A stretch of DNA of 64,000 nt from Streptomyces eurocidicus (lineage in GTDB: Bacteria > Actinomycetota > Actinomycetes > Streptomycetales > Streptomycetaceae), in assembly GCF_002891295.1 (NCBI RefSeq), contig NZ_LGUI01000001.1, positions 124,001 to 188,000 of the forward strand, given 5' to 3'. Of the stretch, positions 30,832-40,212 are shown one piece after another (the first letter of the stretch is position 1; the number at the start of each line of letters is the position of its first letter). Below the pieces are notes generated by a model. It did no database searches. It was not told the origin of the DNA and saw only the letters and a list, made by a program, of their open reading frames with translations. Both the position numbers and the translations under genes were made by a program.

Positions 30832-32140
30832 TCAGTCGCCGGCCGGGGCGTGCTCCGCGGCCGTGCGGGCGTCGATCTCCCGCCAGAAGCCGGCGCGGAT
30901 CGCGTAGCGGTCGTGCTCGTCGATCTGGTCGTCCTTGTGGGCGAGGAGGCCGAAGCGGGCGGCGTAGCGCAGCAGCTCGCCGTCGATGCGGTGCGGGATG
31001 CGGGGGTATTCGGTGGACAGGTGCTGGAGGTGTACGGAGTCGGTGAGCCGCTCCGTCCAGCGGCGGGCGAAGACCTGGCCGACCTCGAAGGGGTCGCCGC
31101 CGACGGTGGTGATGTCCTCCTCCCGGTCGGCCCAGCGCTGTTCGGCGCTGGTGAGCTGGGCGAGCATGGGGAGCGAGGCCGTTTCGGGGGGTTCGCCGAG
31201 CCCGGTGCCCGCGCCGCGCTCGACCCAGCCCTTGTCGGAGGACCAGCGCAGGGTGGCGTTGGGGGCGAGGCCGGAGGCCGAGGAGCTCTGGGCGGGGGTG
31301 ACGGCGGCCGGGGGCTGGCCGACGGGGCCGCGGCCGAGGCCGGCGAGGTCCTTCGGGGTGGGGACGCCGCGGGCGGCCGGGGTCTCCGGGCCGTCCTGAT
31401 GCCCGCGCCCGCCGTCCGGGCAGGGGCGGCGGGCGCGGGGCGGGCGGTGCCGTTGCGCTCGGGCGGGCGGGTGTCGGCGGCGCGGCTCGCGGCGGCGGCC
31501 GCCGCGGCCGCGGCGGTCTCCGGCAGGGGGCCGAGAGGATCGCGGCGATCTCGGGGCGGGGTGCGGGGGGCGGGGCGCAGATGCCGGTGAGTTCCTTGGC
31601 CCGCACGGCCCGGGTGATCCAGGTGCGGTCGAGGACGCGGCGCTCGTCGGCCTCGGCGACGAGGTCCTCGGACTGGTTGTAGTCGCCGTCGGCGGCCTGG
31701 ACGGCCCAGAGGTGGACGGCGACGCCGTGTTCCTTGGCGGACATCAGGCCCGGCAGGAGGTCGCCGTCGCCGGTGACGAGGACGATGTCCGAACACGCGC
31801 GGTTGCGGGCGAGCTCGGTGAGCTCGGCGTGCATGGCGGCGTCGACGCCCTTCTGTGCCCAGCGGCCGTCGCTGCGGGTCAGGGCGCCCAGCCGGACGGT
31901 CACCCGGGGCATGACGCGCAGCCGGCGGTGCTCGGGCTGGGGCACCCGGTCGGGGGCGCCGTCGAACCAGTAGATCCTCAGCAGGGGCTGTTCGGTCTCG
32001 GCCTCGGCGCGTTCGCGCAGCCCTTGGATGAGGGTCGCGTGGTCCACGGTGATGCGGGACCGGGCGGGCTCCCCGGCCAGCAGGCTCGCGGCGGCGCCCA
32101 GCAGATAGCCGGCGTCCACCAGGACGACGCAGCGGTCCAC
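30832..32140 (-). pseudogene. NYN-domain protein gene with two apparent -1 frameshifts
   Basis: The intact frame from GTG 32140 (Shine-Dalgarno GAGGGTGG) encodes a NYN (PIN-like nuclease) domain: CVVLVDAGYLLGAAASLLAG, YWFDGAPDR, GVDAAMHAELTELA and IVLVTGDGDLLPGL. It then runs out of frame at a C5 run (31526-31530 on plus). An Ala/Pro-rich linker continues in the next frame, and a second one-base loss near 31395-31440 restores a conserved C-terminus in the third frame (TLRWSSDKGWVERG, DPFEVGQVFARRW) to 30832. Repaired, it would be about 436 residues. Assembly error is at least as likely as a real pseudogene. Confidence 0.75.
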
Positions 32141-32394
32141 GTTCCACCCTCTTTCTGTCAGTCCAGAAGTGCGGTCGCCCCCCGGCACGGTCGTGCCCTG
32201 GTTTTCCTTGGCTTTCCTTGGAGTCTGCCCGACCGTGCGGGGGTTATCAGTCCGAACTGGATCTTCGGCGTGGCGGATACGGCCCCGCGGCGGTAAGTGC
32301 ACCTATCACCCACGGTAATTACCCGAAATGCACGCTTCGGAGATGCGTGCGAGGGTGAGCCGAGGGGGTCATCCCGAGGTGGAGGCACGGCAGC

Positions 32395-32565
32395 ATGGCC
32401 AAGAACAAGAACCGGAAGACGCCACAGTCTCAGAGTGTGGCCGAACGCGGGGCGCAGCAGGCCAAGAGCTCCTCGCTGGAGTCGCAGGCGGAGCAGCGGG
32501 CGCAGCAGGTCACCCCGGGCGACATGGCACGCAAGGGCCGCCAGAAGCGCTTCGGCCACAACTGA
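32395..32565 (+). CDS. 56-residue hydrophilic conserved small protein
   Basis: Short ORF with GGTGGAGG Shine-Dalgarno about 9 nt upstream. The product is highly charged and Gln/Ser-rich (MAKNKNRKTPQSQ at the start, DMARKGRQKRFGHN at the end), with no membrane segment or known domain. It resembles small Lys/Gln-rich proteins of unknown role in other Streptomyces. It is divergent from the NYN gene and followed by a good hairpin, which supports a real transcript. Confidence 0.75.
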   Translation: MAKNKNRKTPQSQSVAERGAQQAKSSSLESQAEQRAQQVTPGDMARKGRQKRFGHN

Positions 32566-32586
32566 CCGGCGCCTTGACGCACCTGA

Positions 32587-32617
32587 GGGGCGCGTCCCGC
32601 TGATGCGGGCGCGCCCC
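32587..32617 (+). terminator. Hairpin after the 56-residue gene
   Basis: GGGGCGCGTCCCGC pairs with GCGGGCGCGCCCC around a TGAT loop, with one bulged base, 22 nt past the stop. Confidence 0.6.
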
Positions 32618-32633
32618 CCGGTCGTGCACGGGG

Positions 32634-32660
32634 GCACCGGGCCCCGGCGGGGCCCGGTGC
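32634..32660 (-). terminator. Hairpin terminator after dnaE
   Basis: Perfect 12-bp stem (32634-32645 and 32649-32660) with loop GGC, 10 nt past the dnaE stop. Together with the preceding hairpin it separates convergent transcripts. Confidence 0.65.
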
Positions 32661-32669
32661 GGGTGGGGC

Positions 32670-35600
32670 TCAGCCGGCCAGGCAGGAGGGGCCGAGGAGC
32701 ACCTTGAGGTCGCCGAAGAGGGCCGGGTCGGGGGTGACCCGGTGGCGGTCCAGCCGGAGCACGGTGGTGCTGCGGGCACCCTGGAGCTTGATCCGGACCT
32801 CGGTGGCGCCCCGGTGGTGGGTGAGGACCTGGCCGAGCTTCTCCACCAGCGGCGGGGTGACCTTCACGGTGGGGATGGTGATGATCACGGGGGCGTTGGT
32901 GCCCGCGTTGGAGAGGTCGGGGACCATCAGTTCCATGGCGACCAGGCGGGGGACGTCCTCGCGCTTGTCGAGCCGCCCCTTGACGAAGACGACGGCGTCC
33001 TCGACGAGCTGGGTGGAGACCAGCTGGTAGGTGGCGGGGAAGAACATGCAGTCGATGGAGCCCGCGAGGTCCTCGACGGTGGCGATGGCCCAGGCGTTGC
33101 CCTGCTTGGTCATCTTGCGCTGGAGGCCCGAGATGATGCCGCCGATGGTCACGATCGCGCCGTCGGCGTGCTCACCGCCGGTCAGCTGGGAGATCGAGGC
33201 GTCGGCCTTGTCGTTGAGGACGTGCTCGATGCCGAAGAGCGGGTGGTCGGAGACATAGAGGCCGAGCATCTCGCGCTCCTGCGCGAGGAGGTACGCCTTC
33301 TCCCACTCGACGTCGGAGAACTCCACGTCCAGGCCGAAGCCGGGGCCGTCGTCGGCGGTGTCGTCGCCCATGCCGCCGAAGAGGTCGAACTGTCCCTCGG
33401 CCTCCTTGCGCTTGACCGCGACCACGTTGTCGATCATCGGTTCGTAGTGCGCGGTGAGGCCCTTGCGGGTGTGGCCCATCTCGTCGAAGGCGCCGGCCTT
33501 GATCAGCGATTCGACGGTGCGCTTGTTGCAGACGACGGCCTCGACCTTGTCGAGGAAGTCGGGGAAGGAGCCGTACTTCCCCTTCGACTTGCGGCTGCGG
33601 ATGATCGAGTCGACCACGTTCTGTCCGACGTTGCGGACGGCGGTGAGGCCGAAGAGGATCACGTCGTCGCCCTGGGCGGCGAAGTTGGCCTCGGACTCGT
33701 TGACGTTCGGCGGGAGCACCTTGATGCCCATGCGGCGGCACTCGTTGAGATAGATCGCCGACTTGTCCTTGTCGTCGCGCACGGAGGTGAGCAGCCCGGA
33801 CATGTACTCGGCGGGGTAGTTCGCCTTGAGGTAGGCGGTCCAGTACGAGACGAGGCCGTACGCGGCGGAGTGGGCCTTGTTGAAGGCGTAGCCGGCGAAG
33901 GGGACCAGCACGTCCCACAGCTTCTGGATCGCCTCGTCGGTGTAGCCGTTCTTCCGGGCGCCCGCCTGGAAGATCGTGAAGTTCTTCGCCAGCTCGTCGG
34001 GCTTCTTCTTGCCCATGACGCGGCGGAGGATGTCGGCCTCGCCGAGGGAGTACCCGGCGACGATCTGGGCGGCCTTCTGGACCTGCTCCTGGTAGACGAT
34101 CAGACCGTAGGTGACGGCCAGGACCTCTTCGAGGGGCTTCTCCAGATCCGGGTGGATCGGCGTGATCTCCTGCTGCTTGTTCTTGCGCAGCGCGTAGTTC
34201 GTGTGGGAGTTCATGCCCATCGGGCCCGGCCGGTACAGGGCCGAGACGGCGGAGATGTCTTCGAAGTTGTCGGGCTTCATCAGCCGCAGCAGGGACCGCA
34301 TGGGGCCGCCGTCGAACTGGAAGACGCCGAGGGTGTCACCGCGCTGGAGCAGCTCGAAGGTCTTGGGGTCGTCGAGCGGCAGGCTCAGGAGATCGATGTC
34401 GATCCCCTTGTTGGCCTTCACCATCTTGACGGCGTCGTCCATGATCGTGAGGTTGCGCAGGCCGAGGAAGTCCATCTTCAGCAGGCCGAGCGACTCACAG
34501 CTCGGGTAGTCCCACTGGGTGATGGTGACGCCGTCGGAGTGCCGGACCCAGACCGGGACGTGGTCGGTGATGGTCTCGCTGGACATGATCACGCCGGCCG
34601 CGTGCACACCCATCTGCCGGACCAGGCCCTCGACGCCGCGCGCGGTGTCGATGACCTTCTTGACGTCCGGCTCGTTCTCGTACATCCCGCGGATCTCGCC
34701 GGCCTCGCCGTAGCGCGGGTGCTTCGGGTCGAGGATGCCGGAGAGCGGGATGCCCTTGCCCAGGACGTCGGCGGGCATCGCCTTGGTGAGGCGGTCGCCC
34801 ATCGCGTACGGGTAGCCCAGCACGCGGGCGGAGTCCTTGATGGCGTTCTTGGCCTTGATGGTGCCGTAGGTGCCGATCATGGCGACCTTGTCGGCGCCGT
34901 ACTTCTCGGTCACATAGCGGATCACCTCGGCGCGCCGGCGCTCGTCGAAGTCGATGTCGACATCGGGCATGGAGATGCGCTCGGGGTTGAGGAACCGCTC
35001 GAAGATCAGGCCGTGCGGGATCGGGTCGAGGTCGGTGATGCCCATGGCGTAGGCGACGATCGAGCCGGCCGCGGAGCCACGGCCGGGGCCGACCGCGATG
35101 CCCTGGTTCTTGGCCCACATGATGAAGTCGGCGACCACGAGGAAGTATCCCGGGAAGCCCATCGAGATGATGGTGTCCATCTCGTACTCGACCTGCTTCA
35201 TGCGGTCGTCGGGGATCCCGCCGGGGAAGCGGCGGTGCATGCCCCGCATGGTCTCCTCGCGGAACCAGGTGACCTCGGTGTAGCCCTCGGGGATGTCGAA
35301 CTTGGGCATCAGGTTCCGGAACTGGAACATGCCCTCGGTGTCGACCTGCTCGGCGACCAGCCTGGTGTTGGCGCAGCCCTGCTGCCAGGCGTCCGAGGAG
35401 TCGATGGCGTACATCTCGTCCGTGGACTTGAGGTAGTAGCCCGAGCCGTCGAAGCGGAAGCGGTCGGGGTCGGAGAGGTTCTTGCCGGTCTGGATGCAGA
35501 GCAGGGCGTCGTGGGCGGTGGCCTCGTGGGCGTAGGTGTAGTGCGAGTCGTTGGTGACCAGCGGCGGGATGCCGAGCTCCTTGCCGATCTTCAGCAGGTC

Positions 35601-36221
35601 CTCGCGGACGCGGCGCTCGATGTCGATGCCGTGGTCCATCAGCTCCAGGAAGTACCGCTCCTTGCCGAAGATGTCCTGGTATTCACCGGCGGCCTTGCGG
35701 GCCTCCTCGTACTGGCCGAGGCGGAGCCTGGTCTGGAGCTCGCCGGAGGGGCAGCCGGTGGAGGCGATCAGGCCCTCCGACCACTGGGCGATGGTCTCCT
35801 TGTCCATCCGCGGCCACTTCGTCAGCCAGCCCTCGGCGTAGGCGTCGGAGGACAGCCGGAAGAGGTTGTGCAGACCGGTGGCGTTGGCCGCCCAGATCGT
35901 CTTGTGGGTGTAACCACCCGAACCGGAGACGTCGTCCCGCTTCTGGTGCGGCTGGCCCCACTGGATGCGCCGCTTGTTCCGCCGGGACTCGGGGGCGACA
36001 TATGCCTCGATGCCGATGATCGGGGTGATCCCGGCCTTCTGCGCGGAGTGGAAGAAGTCATACGCCCCGTGCAGGTTGCCGTGGTCGGACATGGCAATGT
36101 GTGTCATGCCCATTTCATTGCAGGCATTGAACATGTCCTTGAGCCGCGCCGCGCCGTCCAGCAGGGAGTACTGCGTGTGGACGTGCAGGTGCGTGAAGGG
36201 CGGCTTGGACGAGGCGGTCAC
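32670..36221 (-). CDS. dnaE: DNA polymerase III alpha subunit DnaE
   Basis: 1,183-residue replicative polymerase of the DnaE1 class. The N-terminal PHP domain opens with FTHLHVHTQYSLLDGA and keeps its metal ligands (MSDHGNLHG, TNDSHY). The polymerase aspartates are in MPDVDIDFDERRR, about residue 420, with a third in LLKMDFLGLRNL. Tau/beta-binding and helix-hairpin-helix segments follow, and an OB fold (AIVTIGGIISGLQRKM) is near residue 1020. GTG 36221 has GGAGG 9 nt upstream. An intact PHP ligand set suggests it may proofread, as shown for mycobacterial DnaE1. Confidence 0.97.
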   Translation of the reverse strand: MTASSKPPFTHLHVHTQYSLLDGAARLKDMFNACNEMGMTHIAMSDHGNLHGAYDFFHSAQKAGITPIIGIEAYVAPESRRNKRRIQWGQPHQKRDDVSGSGGYTHKTIWAANATGLHNLFRLSSDAYAEGWLTKWPRMDKETIAQWSEGLIASTGCPSGELQTRLRLGQYEEARKAAGEYQDIFGKERYFLELMDHGIDIERRVREDLLKIGKELGIPPLVTNDSHYTYAHEATAHDALLCIQTGKNLSDPDRFRFDGSGYYLKSTDEMYAIDSSDAWQQGCANTRLVAEQVDTEGMFQFRNLMPKFDIPEGYTEVTWFREETMRGMHRRFPGGIPDDRMKQVEYEMDTIISMGFPGYFLVVADFIMWAKNQGIAVGPGRGSAAGSIVAYAMGITDLDPIPHGLIFERFLNPERISMPDVDIDFDERRRAEVIRYVTEKYGADKVAMIGTYGTIKAKNAIKDSARVLGYPYAMGDRLTKAMPADVLGKGIPLSGILDPKHPRYGEAGEIRGMYENEPDVKKVIDTARGVEGLVRQMGVHAAGVIMSSETITDHVPVWVRHSDGVTITQWDYPSCESLGLLKMDFLGLRNLTIMDDAVKMVKANKGIDIDLLSLPLDDPKTFELLQRGDTLGVFQFDGGPMRSLLRLMKPDNFEDISAVSALYRPGPMGMNSHTNYALRKNKQQEITPIHPDLEKPLEEVLAVTYGLIVYQEQVQKAAQIVAGYSLGEADILRRVMGKKKPDELAKNFTIFQAGARKNGYTDEAIQKLWDVLVPFAGYAFNKAHSAAYGLVSYWTAYLKANYPAEYMSGLLTSVRDDKDKSAIYLNECRRMGIKVLPPNVNESEANFAAQGDDVILFGLTAVRNVGQNVVDSIIRSRKSKGKYGSFPDFLDKVEAVVCNKRTVESLIKAGAFDEMGHTRKGLTAHYEPMIDNVVAVKRKEAEGQFDLFGGMGDDTADDGPGFGLDVEFSDVEWEKAYLLAQEREMLGLYVSDHPLFGIEHVLNDKADASISQLTGGEHADGAIVTIGGIISGLQRKMTKQGNAWAIATVEDLAGSIDCMFFPATYQLVSTQLVEDAVVFVKGRLDKREDVPRLVAMELMVPDLSNAGTNAPVIITIPTVKVTPPLVEKLGQVLTHHRGATEVRIKLQGARSTTVLRLDRHRVTPDPALFGDLKVLLGPSCLAG

Positions 36222-36400
36222 GGTGGAAGACCTCCGGCGGCGGGTCGGCGACAGCGGGGAGACAGCTTTGAAGGTTACCGGCCCGCACTGACATCCACCG
36301 GCACTCGGCCGCACCCCCGGGCGTTGGACCCCTCGGGACGACCCGTCCCGCCGGGCGCGCGGCCCGCGGATCCGCGGCAGACTCCCAGGAGGACCTTGAG

Positions 36401-37729
36401 ATGGCGCTCCAGCACGACCGGACCGGGCAGCGCGGCGAGGAGATCCTCGCCGTCTTCGACACCGCCTTCGGCGAACTGCTCGCGGCCGACCCCGCGGCCT
36501 TCCGCGTGAAGTTCCGGAAGATGGCGGCCTCCCCCTTCGCCTTCTACCGGGGCACGGCCTGCCTCTTCTACGCCGACCTGGCGGACGGCGCGGACAGCGG
36601 CCCGTACCTGGACGAGCGGACGAGCCGGGTGTGGATCCACGGCGATCTCCACGCCGAGAACTTCGGCACCTACATGGACGCCACGGGCCGCCTGGTCTTC
36701 AACGTCAACGACTTCGACGAGGCGTACGTCGGCCCCTTCACCTGGGACCTCCGGCGCTTCGCCGCGTCCGCGGCCCTGCTCGGGCACGCCAAGGCGCTCG
36801 GCGACCCGCAGATCGGCGACGTCGTGCGGGCCTACGCCGCCGCCTACCGCGAGCGCGTCCACGCCCTCGCGACGGGGGCCGCGGAGGACGACGCCCCGGC
36901 CCGCTTCACCCTCGACACCGCCGAGGGCCACGTCCTGAACGCGCTGCGCGGGGCCCGCTCGCGCACCCGCGTCGGGCTGCTGGACGCGACCACCGAGATC
37001 CGGGACGCCGAGCGCCGCTTCAGCGCCGGGAAGACCGCCGTGGAGCTCGACGCGGCGACCCGCTACAAGGTCCTCGACGCCTTCGACGGCTATCTGGAGA
37101 CGCTGCCCGCGACGAGCCTGGTCCGCCCCGACTCCTACCGCGTCAAGGACGTGGTCGGCCGCCGCGGCATGGGCATCGGCTCGGCCGGCCGGCCCGGCTT
37201 CGACCTCCTCCTGGAGGGCGGCAGCGACGCCCTCGAACACGATGTGGTGATCTACATCAAGCGGGCCGAGGTCCCGGCGGCCTCACGGCACGTCGCCGAC
37301 CCCGACGTGCGCGCCTACTTCCGGCACGAGGGCCACCGCACCGTGATCTCCCAGCGCGCGCTCCAGGCGCACGCCGACCCGTGGCTCGGCTGGACCGAGC
37401 TGGACGGCGTCGGCCAGCTCGTCGCCGAGGACTCCCCCTACGCGGTCGACCTCGCCTGGTCGGACATCGACCACCCCGAGGAGATCGCGGCCGTCGCCGC
37501 CGACCTGGGCCGGGCCACCGCCACCATGCACGCCGTCGCGGACGCCGACAGCGGCCACTCGCTGGTGCCCTTCTCCACCGAGCGCGCCATCGACGCCGCG
37601 ATCGCCGCCGACGAGAAGGGCTTCCCGGAGCTCCTCGTCGACTTCGCGCACTCCTACGGGGCGCGGGCCCGCGCGGACCACCAGATCTTTGTGGACCTCT
37701 TCCGCAACGGCCGCATCCCCGGCCTCTGA
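36401..37729 (+). CDS. DUF2252 family protein
   Basis: 442 residues with a kinase-like fold signature: FRKMAASPFAFYRG, VWIHGDLHAENFGTY (catalytic-loop-like HGDLHxxN) and VFNVNDFDEAYVGPF (DFD), then VVGRRGMGIGSAG and ISQRALQAHAD. These features resemble aminoglycoside phosphotransferase-type folds, but DUF2252 has no assigned substrate. ATG 36401 follows GGAGG. It is divergent from dnaE with 179 bp between starts. Confidence 0.88.
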   Translation: MALQHDRTGQRGEEILAVFDTAFGELLAADPAAFRVKFRKMAASPFAFYRGTACLFYADLADGADSGPYLDERTSRVWIHGDLHAENFGTYMDATGRLVFNVNDFDEAYVGPFTWDLRRFAASAALLGHAKALGDPQIGDVVRAYAAAYRERVHALATGAAEDDAPARFTLDTAEGHVLNALRGARSRTRVGLLDATTEIRDAERRFSAGKTAVELDAATRYKVLDAFDGYLETLPATSLVRPDSYRVKDVVGRRGMGIGSAGRPGFDLLLEGGSDALEHDVVIYIKRAEVPAASRHVADPDVRAYFRHEGHRTVISQRALQAHADPWLGWTELDGVGQLVAEDSPYAVDLAWSDIDHPEEIAAVAADLGRATATMHAVADADSGHSLVPFSTERAIDAAIAADEKGFPELLVDFAHSYGARARADHQIFVDLFRNGRIPGL

Positions 37730-37791
37730 GGTCCCGGGCCTTCCGGCCCTTTGATCCGCGCTTAACACGGTCCATGACAGACTCGGTTCTC

Positions 37792-38469
37792 ATGGACATT
37801 TCGGCGGCATGGTTGCGGGCATCGCGCGCGGCGCTGTTCACAGCGCTGTGTGTGCTGCTCTCCGCCGCCTCCCACGTGCTGCTGTCCGGCACGGGCCTGC
37901 CCGTGCCGACGGTCGCCGCCGTGGCCGCGGGCGTCTTCGTCCTCGCCTACGCCCTGGCGGGCAAGGAGCGCGGTTTCGGCCATATCGCCGCCCTCCTCGT
38001 CCCCCTGGAGCTGGCGGCCGACACCCTCTTCACCACCGGCCAGCAGAGCTGCTACGGCGCGGACGGCCACCCCGTGCCCGGGGCCCTCACCGCGCTGTGC
38101 GGCGGCAGCGTCGGCGCCTCCTTCGCCCCGTCCGCGCCGGTCGGCGGCCCGGGCACCGCCTCCTGGCTGCTGCTCGCCGCGCACCTCTCGGTCGGGCTGC
38201 TGGCCGCCGTCTGGCTGCGCCGCGGCGAGGCGGCGCTGGGCCGGCTGCTCGGCGCCGTGGCGGCGGTCGCCTTCCGCCCGCTGCTGCTGGCCGCCGCCGC
38301 GGCCGGCGCGGCCACGGACCCCGCCGCCCCGGCGCGCCGGCCCGCACGCCACGCGCGCGTGCCCGGCGCCCGGCCCCTGCTGCTCCACTCCGTGATCCGC
38401 CGCGGGCCGCCGTCCGGCCCCGTCCCCGGCACCGCCTTCGCCCCCGCTCCCGCTCTCGCCTTCGGCTGA
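37792..38469 (+). CDS. Polytopic membrane protein, tandem copy A
   Basis: 225 residues, about five hydrophobic segments (13-32, 38-57, 62-80, 125-145, 155-175) and a basic C-terminal tail ending in LLLHSVIRRGPP. Cysteines at 20 (first membrane segment), 87 and 103 (external loop) are kept in the second copy at 39492 (C20, C87, C108). No named family is recognised. It is followed 81 nt later by a DsbA-like gene; the pair is duplicated. I chose ATG 37792 because it aligns exactly with the start of copy B; ATG 37774 is also in frame. Confidence 0.78.
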   Translation: MDISAAWLRASRAALFTALCVLLSAASHVLLSGTGLPVPTVAAVAAGVFVLAYALAGKERGFGHIAALLVPLELAADTLFTTGQQSCYGADGHPVPGALTALCGGSVGASFAPSAPVGGPGTASWLLLAAHLSVGLLAAVWLRRGEAALGRLLGAVAAVAFRPLLLAAAAAGAATDPAAPARRPARHARVPGARPLLLHSVIRRGPPSGPVPGTAFAPAPALAFG

Positions 38470-38550
38470 GCGGCGCGGCGCGTGTGGCGCGGGCGCCCCG
38501 GGACGTACCGCACGGAGATCCACGGCACACCACACGGAGAAGTCGGCACC

Positions 38551-39372
38551 ATGAGCAAGCGCAACAGCCAGCAGAACAAGCAGGCGGCCCGCGAGCGGCT
38601 GCGCGCCGAGCGCGAGCGCCAGGCCAAGAAGGACAGGACCCGCCGCCAGCTCGTCGTCGGCGGAGGCGTCGTCGCGGTCCTGGCGATCGCGGCGGGCATC
38701 GTCGTCGCCGTGACCCAGCTGGGCGGCAAGGGCACGGACGCCGCCTGGGCGGCGGCGTCGAAGAAGGAGCTGGTCAAGCCCGCCAACACCGCGGGCGACA
38801 AGGGCACCGAGATCGTCGTCGGCGACAAGAAGGCCAAGCACACGCTGGACCTCTTCCAGGACATGCGCTGCCCGATCTGCTCGGTCTTCGAGCAGAACGT
38901 CGGCGACACGCTGGAGAAGGACGTCAAGGACGGCAAGTACAAGGTCTCGTACCACATCGCGACCTTCCTCGACCGGAACTTCGGCGGGGTGGGCTCGAAG
39001 AACGCCCTCAGCGCGCTCGGCGCGGCCCTGGACGTCAGCCCCGAGGCGTTCACCGCGTACAACAAGGCGCTCTACGCCAAGGACAACCACCCGCAGGAGA
39101 CCAAGGACGACTACGCCAAGGACGACGTCCTGCTGAAGATCGCGAACACCGTCCCGGCGCTGAAGGACAACGCGGAGTTCCGCAAGAACGTCGAGGACGG
39201 CACCTTCGACAAGTGGGCGCTGGAGGTGTCGGACGCCTTCGACGCCAACAAGGACGTCACCGGCACCCCCACCCTGAAGCTGGACGGGAAGAAGCTGACG
39301 TCGGACGGGAAGAACGTCCCGATCACGCCGGACCAGTTCAACAAGGCGGTCGGTGACGAGCTGAAGTCCTGA
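38551..39372 (+). CDS. Membrane-anchored DsbA-like protein, tandem copy A
   Basis: 273 residues: basic helix RERLRAERERQAKKDR (about 14-30), one anchor (about 33-55), Lys-rich linker, then a thioredoxin_4/DsbA domain with active site CPIC (Cys107, Cys110) in FQDMRCPICSVFEQ and cis-Pro loop GTPTLKL. It has no other cysteine, unlike the paralogue at 8392. An extracytoplasmic thiol-disulfide role is inferred from the fold; substrates are unknown. It pairs with the upstream membrane protein. Confidence 0.88.
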   Translation: MSKRNSQQNKQAARERLRAERERQAKKDRTRRQLVVGGGVVAVLAIAAGIVVAVTQLGGKGTDAAWAAASKKELVKPANTAGDKGTEIVVGDKKAKHTLDLFQDMRCPICSVFEQNVGDTLEKDVKDGKYKVSYHIATFLDRNFGGVGSKNALSALGAALDVSPEAFTAYNKALYAKDNHPQETKDDYAKDDVLLKIANTVPALKDNAEFRKNVEDGTFDKWALEVSDAFDANKDVTGTPTLKLDGKKLTSDGKNVPITPDQFNKAVGDELKS

Positions 39373-39491
39373 CCCCCGCCGGGCCCGGCGCCGGCCCGCC
39401 GCGGCCGGTGCCGCCCCGGGTGTCCCGTTCCCCCCACTGATGCCGAATCTTGACACGACACTTAACCGCGGCCGTGGCACACTTCGACCTC

Positions 39492-40169
39492 ATGGAGGGG
39501 ACGGGAGTTCGACTGCGGGCGCTACGCGCGGCGTTCTTCACCGCACTCTGCGTCACCCTGTCCGCGGCCTCGCACGTCCTGCTCTCGCGGGCGCCGCTGC
39601 CGCTCCCCACCGTCGCCGCGCTGTCGGCCGCCTTCTTCGCGGTCTCCTACGCGCTGGCCGGCCGGGAGCGGAGCTACGGGCGGATCGCCGCCCTGCTCGT
39701 CCCGCTGGAGCTGACGGCGGACACCGTCTTCACCACGGGCCAGCACGCCTGTTACGGACGGGCCGGCGGCCCGATCGCGGGCCCGCTGCACTCCATCGGC
39801 CTCGATCTGGTCTGCCGCGGCGGTGACTTCGGCACCCCGCTGGCCCGGCTCGCCGCCCAGCAGGACCCCGGCCGGGCCGCCCCGGACACGGCCCTGCCCT
39901 GGCTGCTGCTCGTCTGCCATGTCGCGGTGGGCCTGCTGGCCGCCGCCTGGCTGCGCCGCGGCGAGGTCGCCCTCGGCCGGCTGCTGCGCGCCGTCGCCGC
40001 CTCCGCGTTCCGCCCCCTGCTGCTCGCCGTCGCCACGCCCGTCGCGGCCGTACACCCGGGCGGCGGCCCCGTACGCCCCGTGCGCCGCACCCCGCCCGCG
40101 TACACCCTCCCGCTCCTCGTCCACTCCGTGGTGCGGCGTGGACCGCCCCGCTGCCCGGCCTTCGCCTGA
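39492..40169 (+). CDS. Polytopic membrane protein, tandem copy B
   Basis: 225 residues, the same length as copy A and similar throughout: LRALRAAFFTALCVTLSAAS against LRASRAALFTALCVLLSAAS, IAALLVPLEL, FTTGQHACYG against FTTGQQSCYG, WLRRGEVALGRLL and HSVVRRGPP. The external-loop cysteines are C87 and C108, and one more cysteine lies in a later membrane segment. Upstream of its ATG a CTTAACC...CCTCATGG block matches the same position of copy A. Function unknown. Confidence 0.78.
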   Translation: MEGTGVRLRALRAAFFTALCVTLSAASHVLLSRAPLPLPTVAALSAAFFAVSYALAGRERSYGRIAALLVPLELTADTVFTTGQHACYGRAGGPIAGPLHSIGLDLVCRGGDFGTPLARLAAQQDPGRAAPDTALPWLLLVCHVAVGLLAAAWLRRGEVALGRLLRAVAASAFRPLLLAVATPVAAVHPGGGPVRPVRRTPPAYTLPLLVHSVVRRGPPRCPAFA

Positions 40170-40212
40170 GCACAGCGGTCCCCACCCCACCTTTCACCCC
40201 GCGGAGAACATC

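Noticed and set aside
32328..32603. 91-codon ORF overlapping the 56-residue gene
   Set aside because: No Shine-Dalgarno at its start and poor third-position G+C; the 56-codon frame has both and a downstream hairpin.
32742..36509. Long open frame opposite dnaE (about 1,250 codons)
   Set aside because: Antisense shadow of dnaE; composition is Asp/Gly/Val/Leu-rich and no ribosome site or motif is present.
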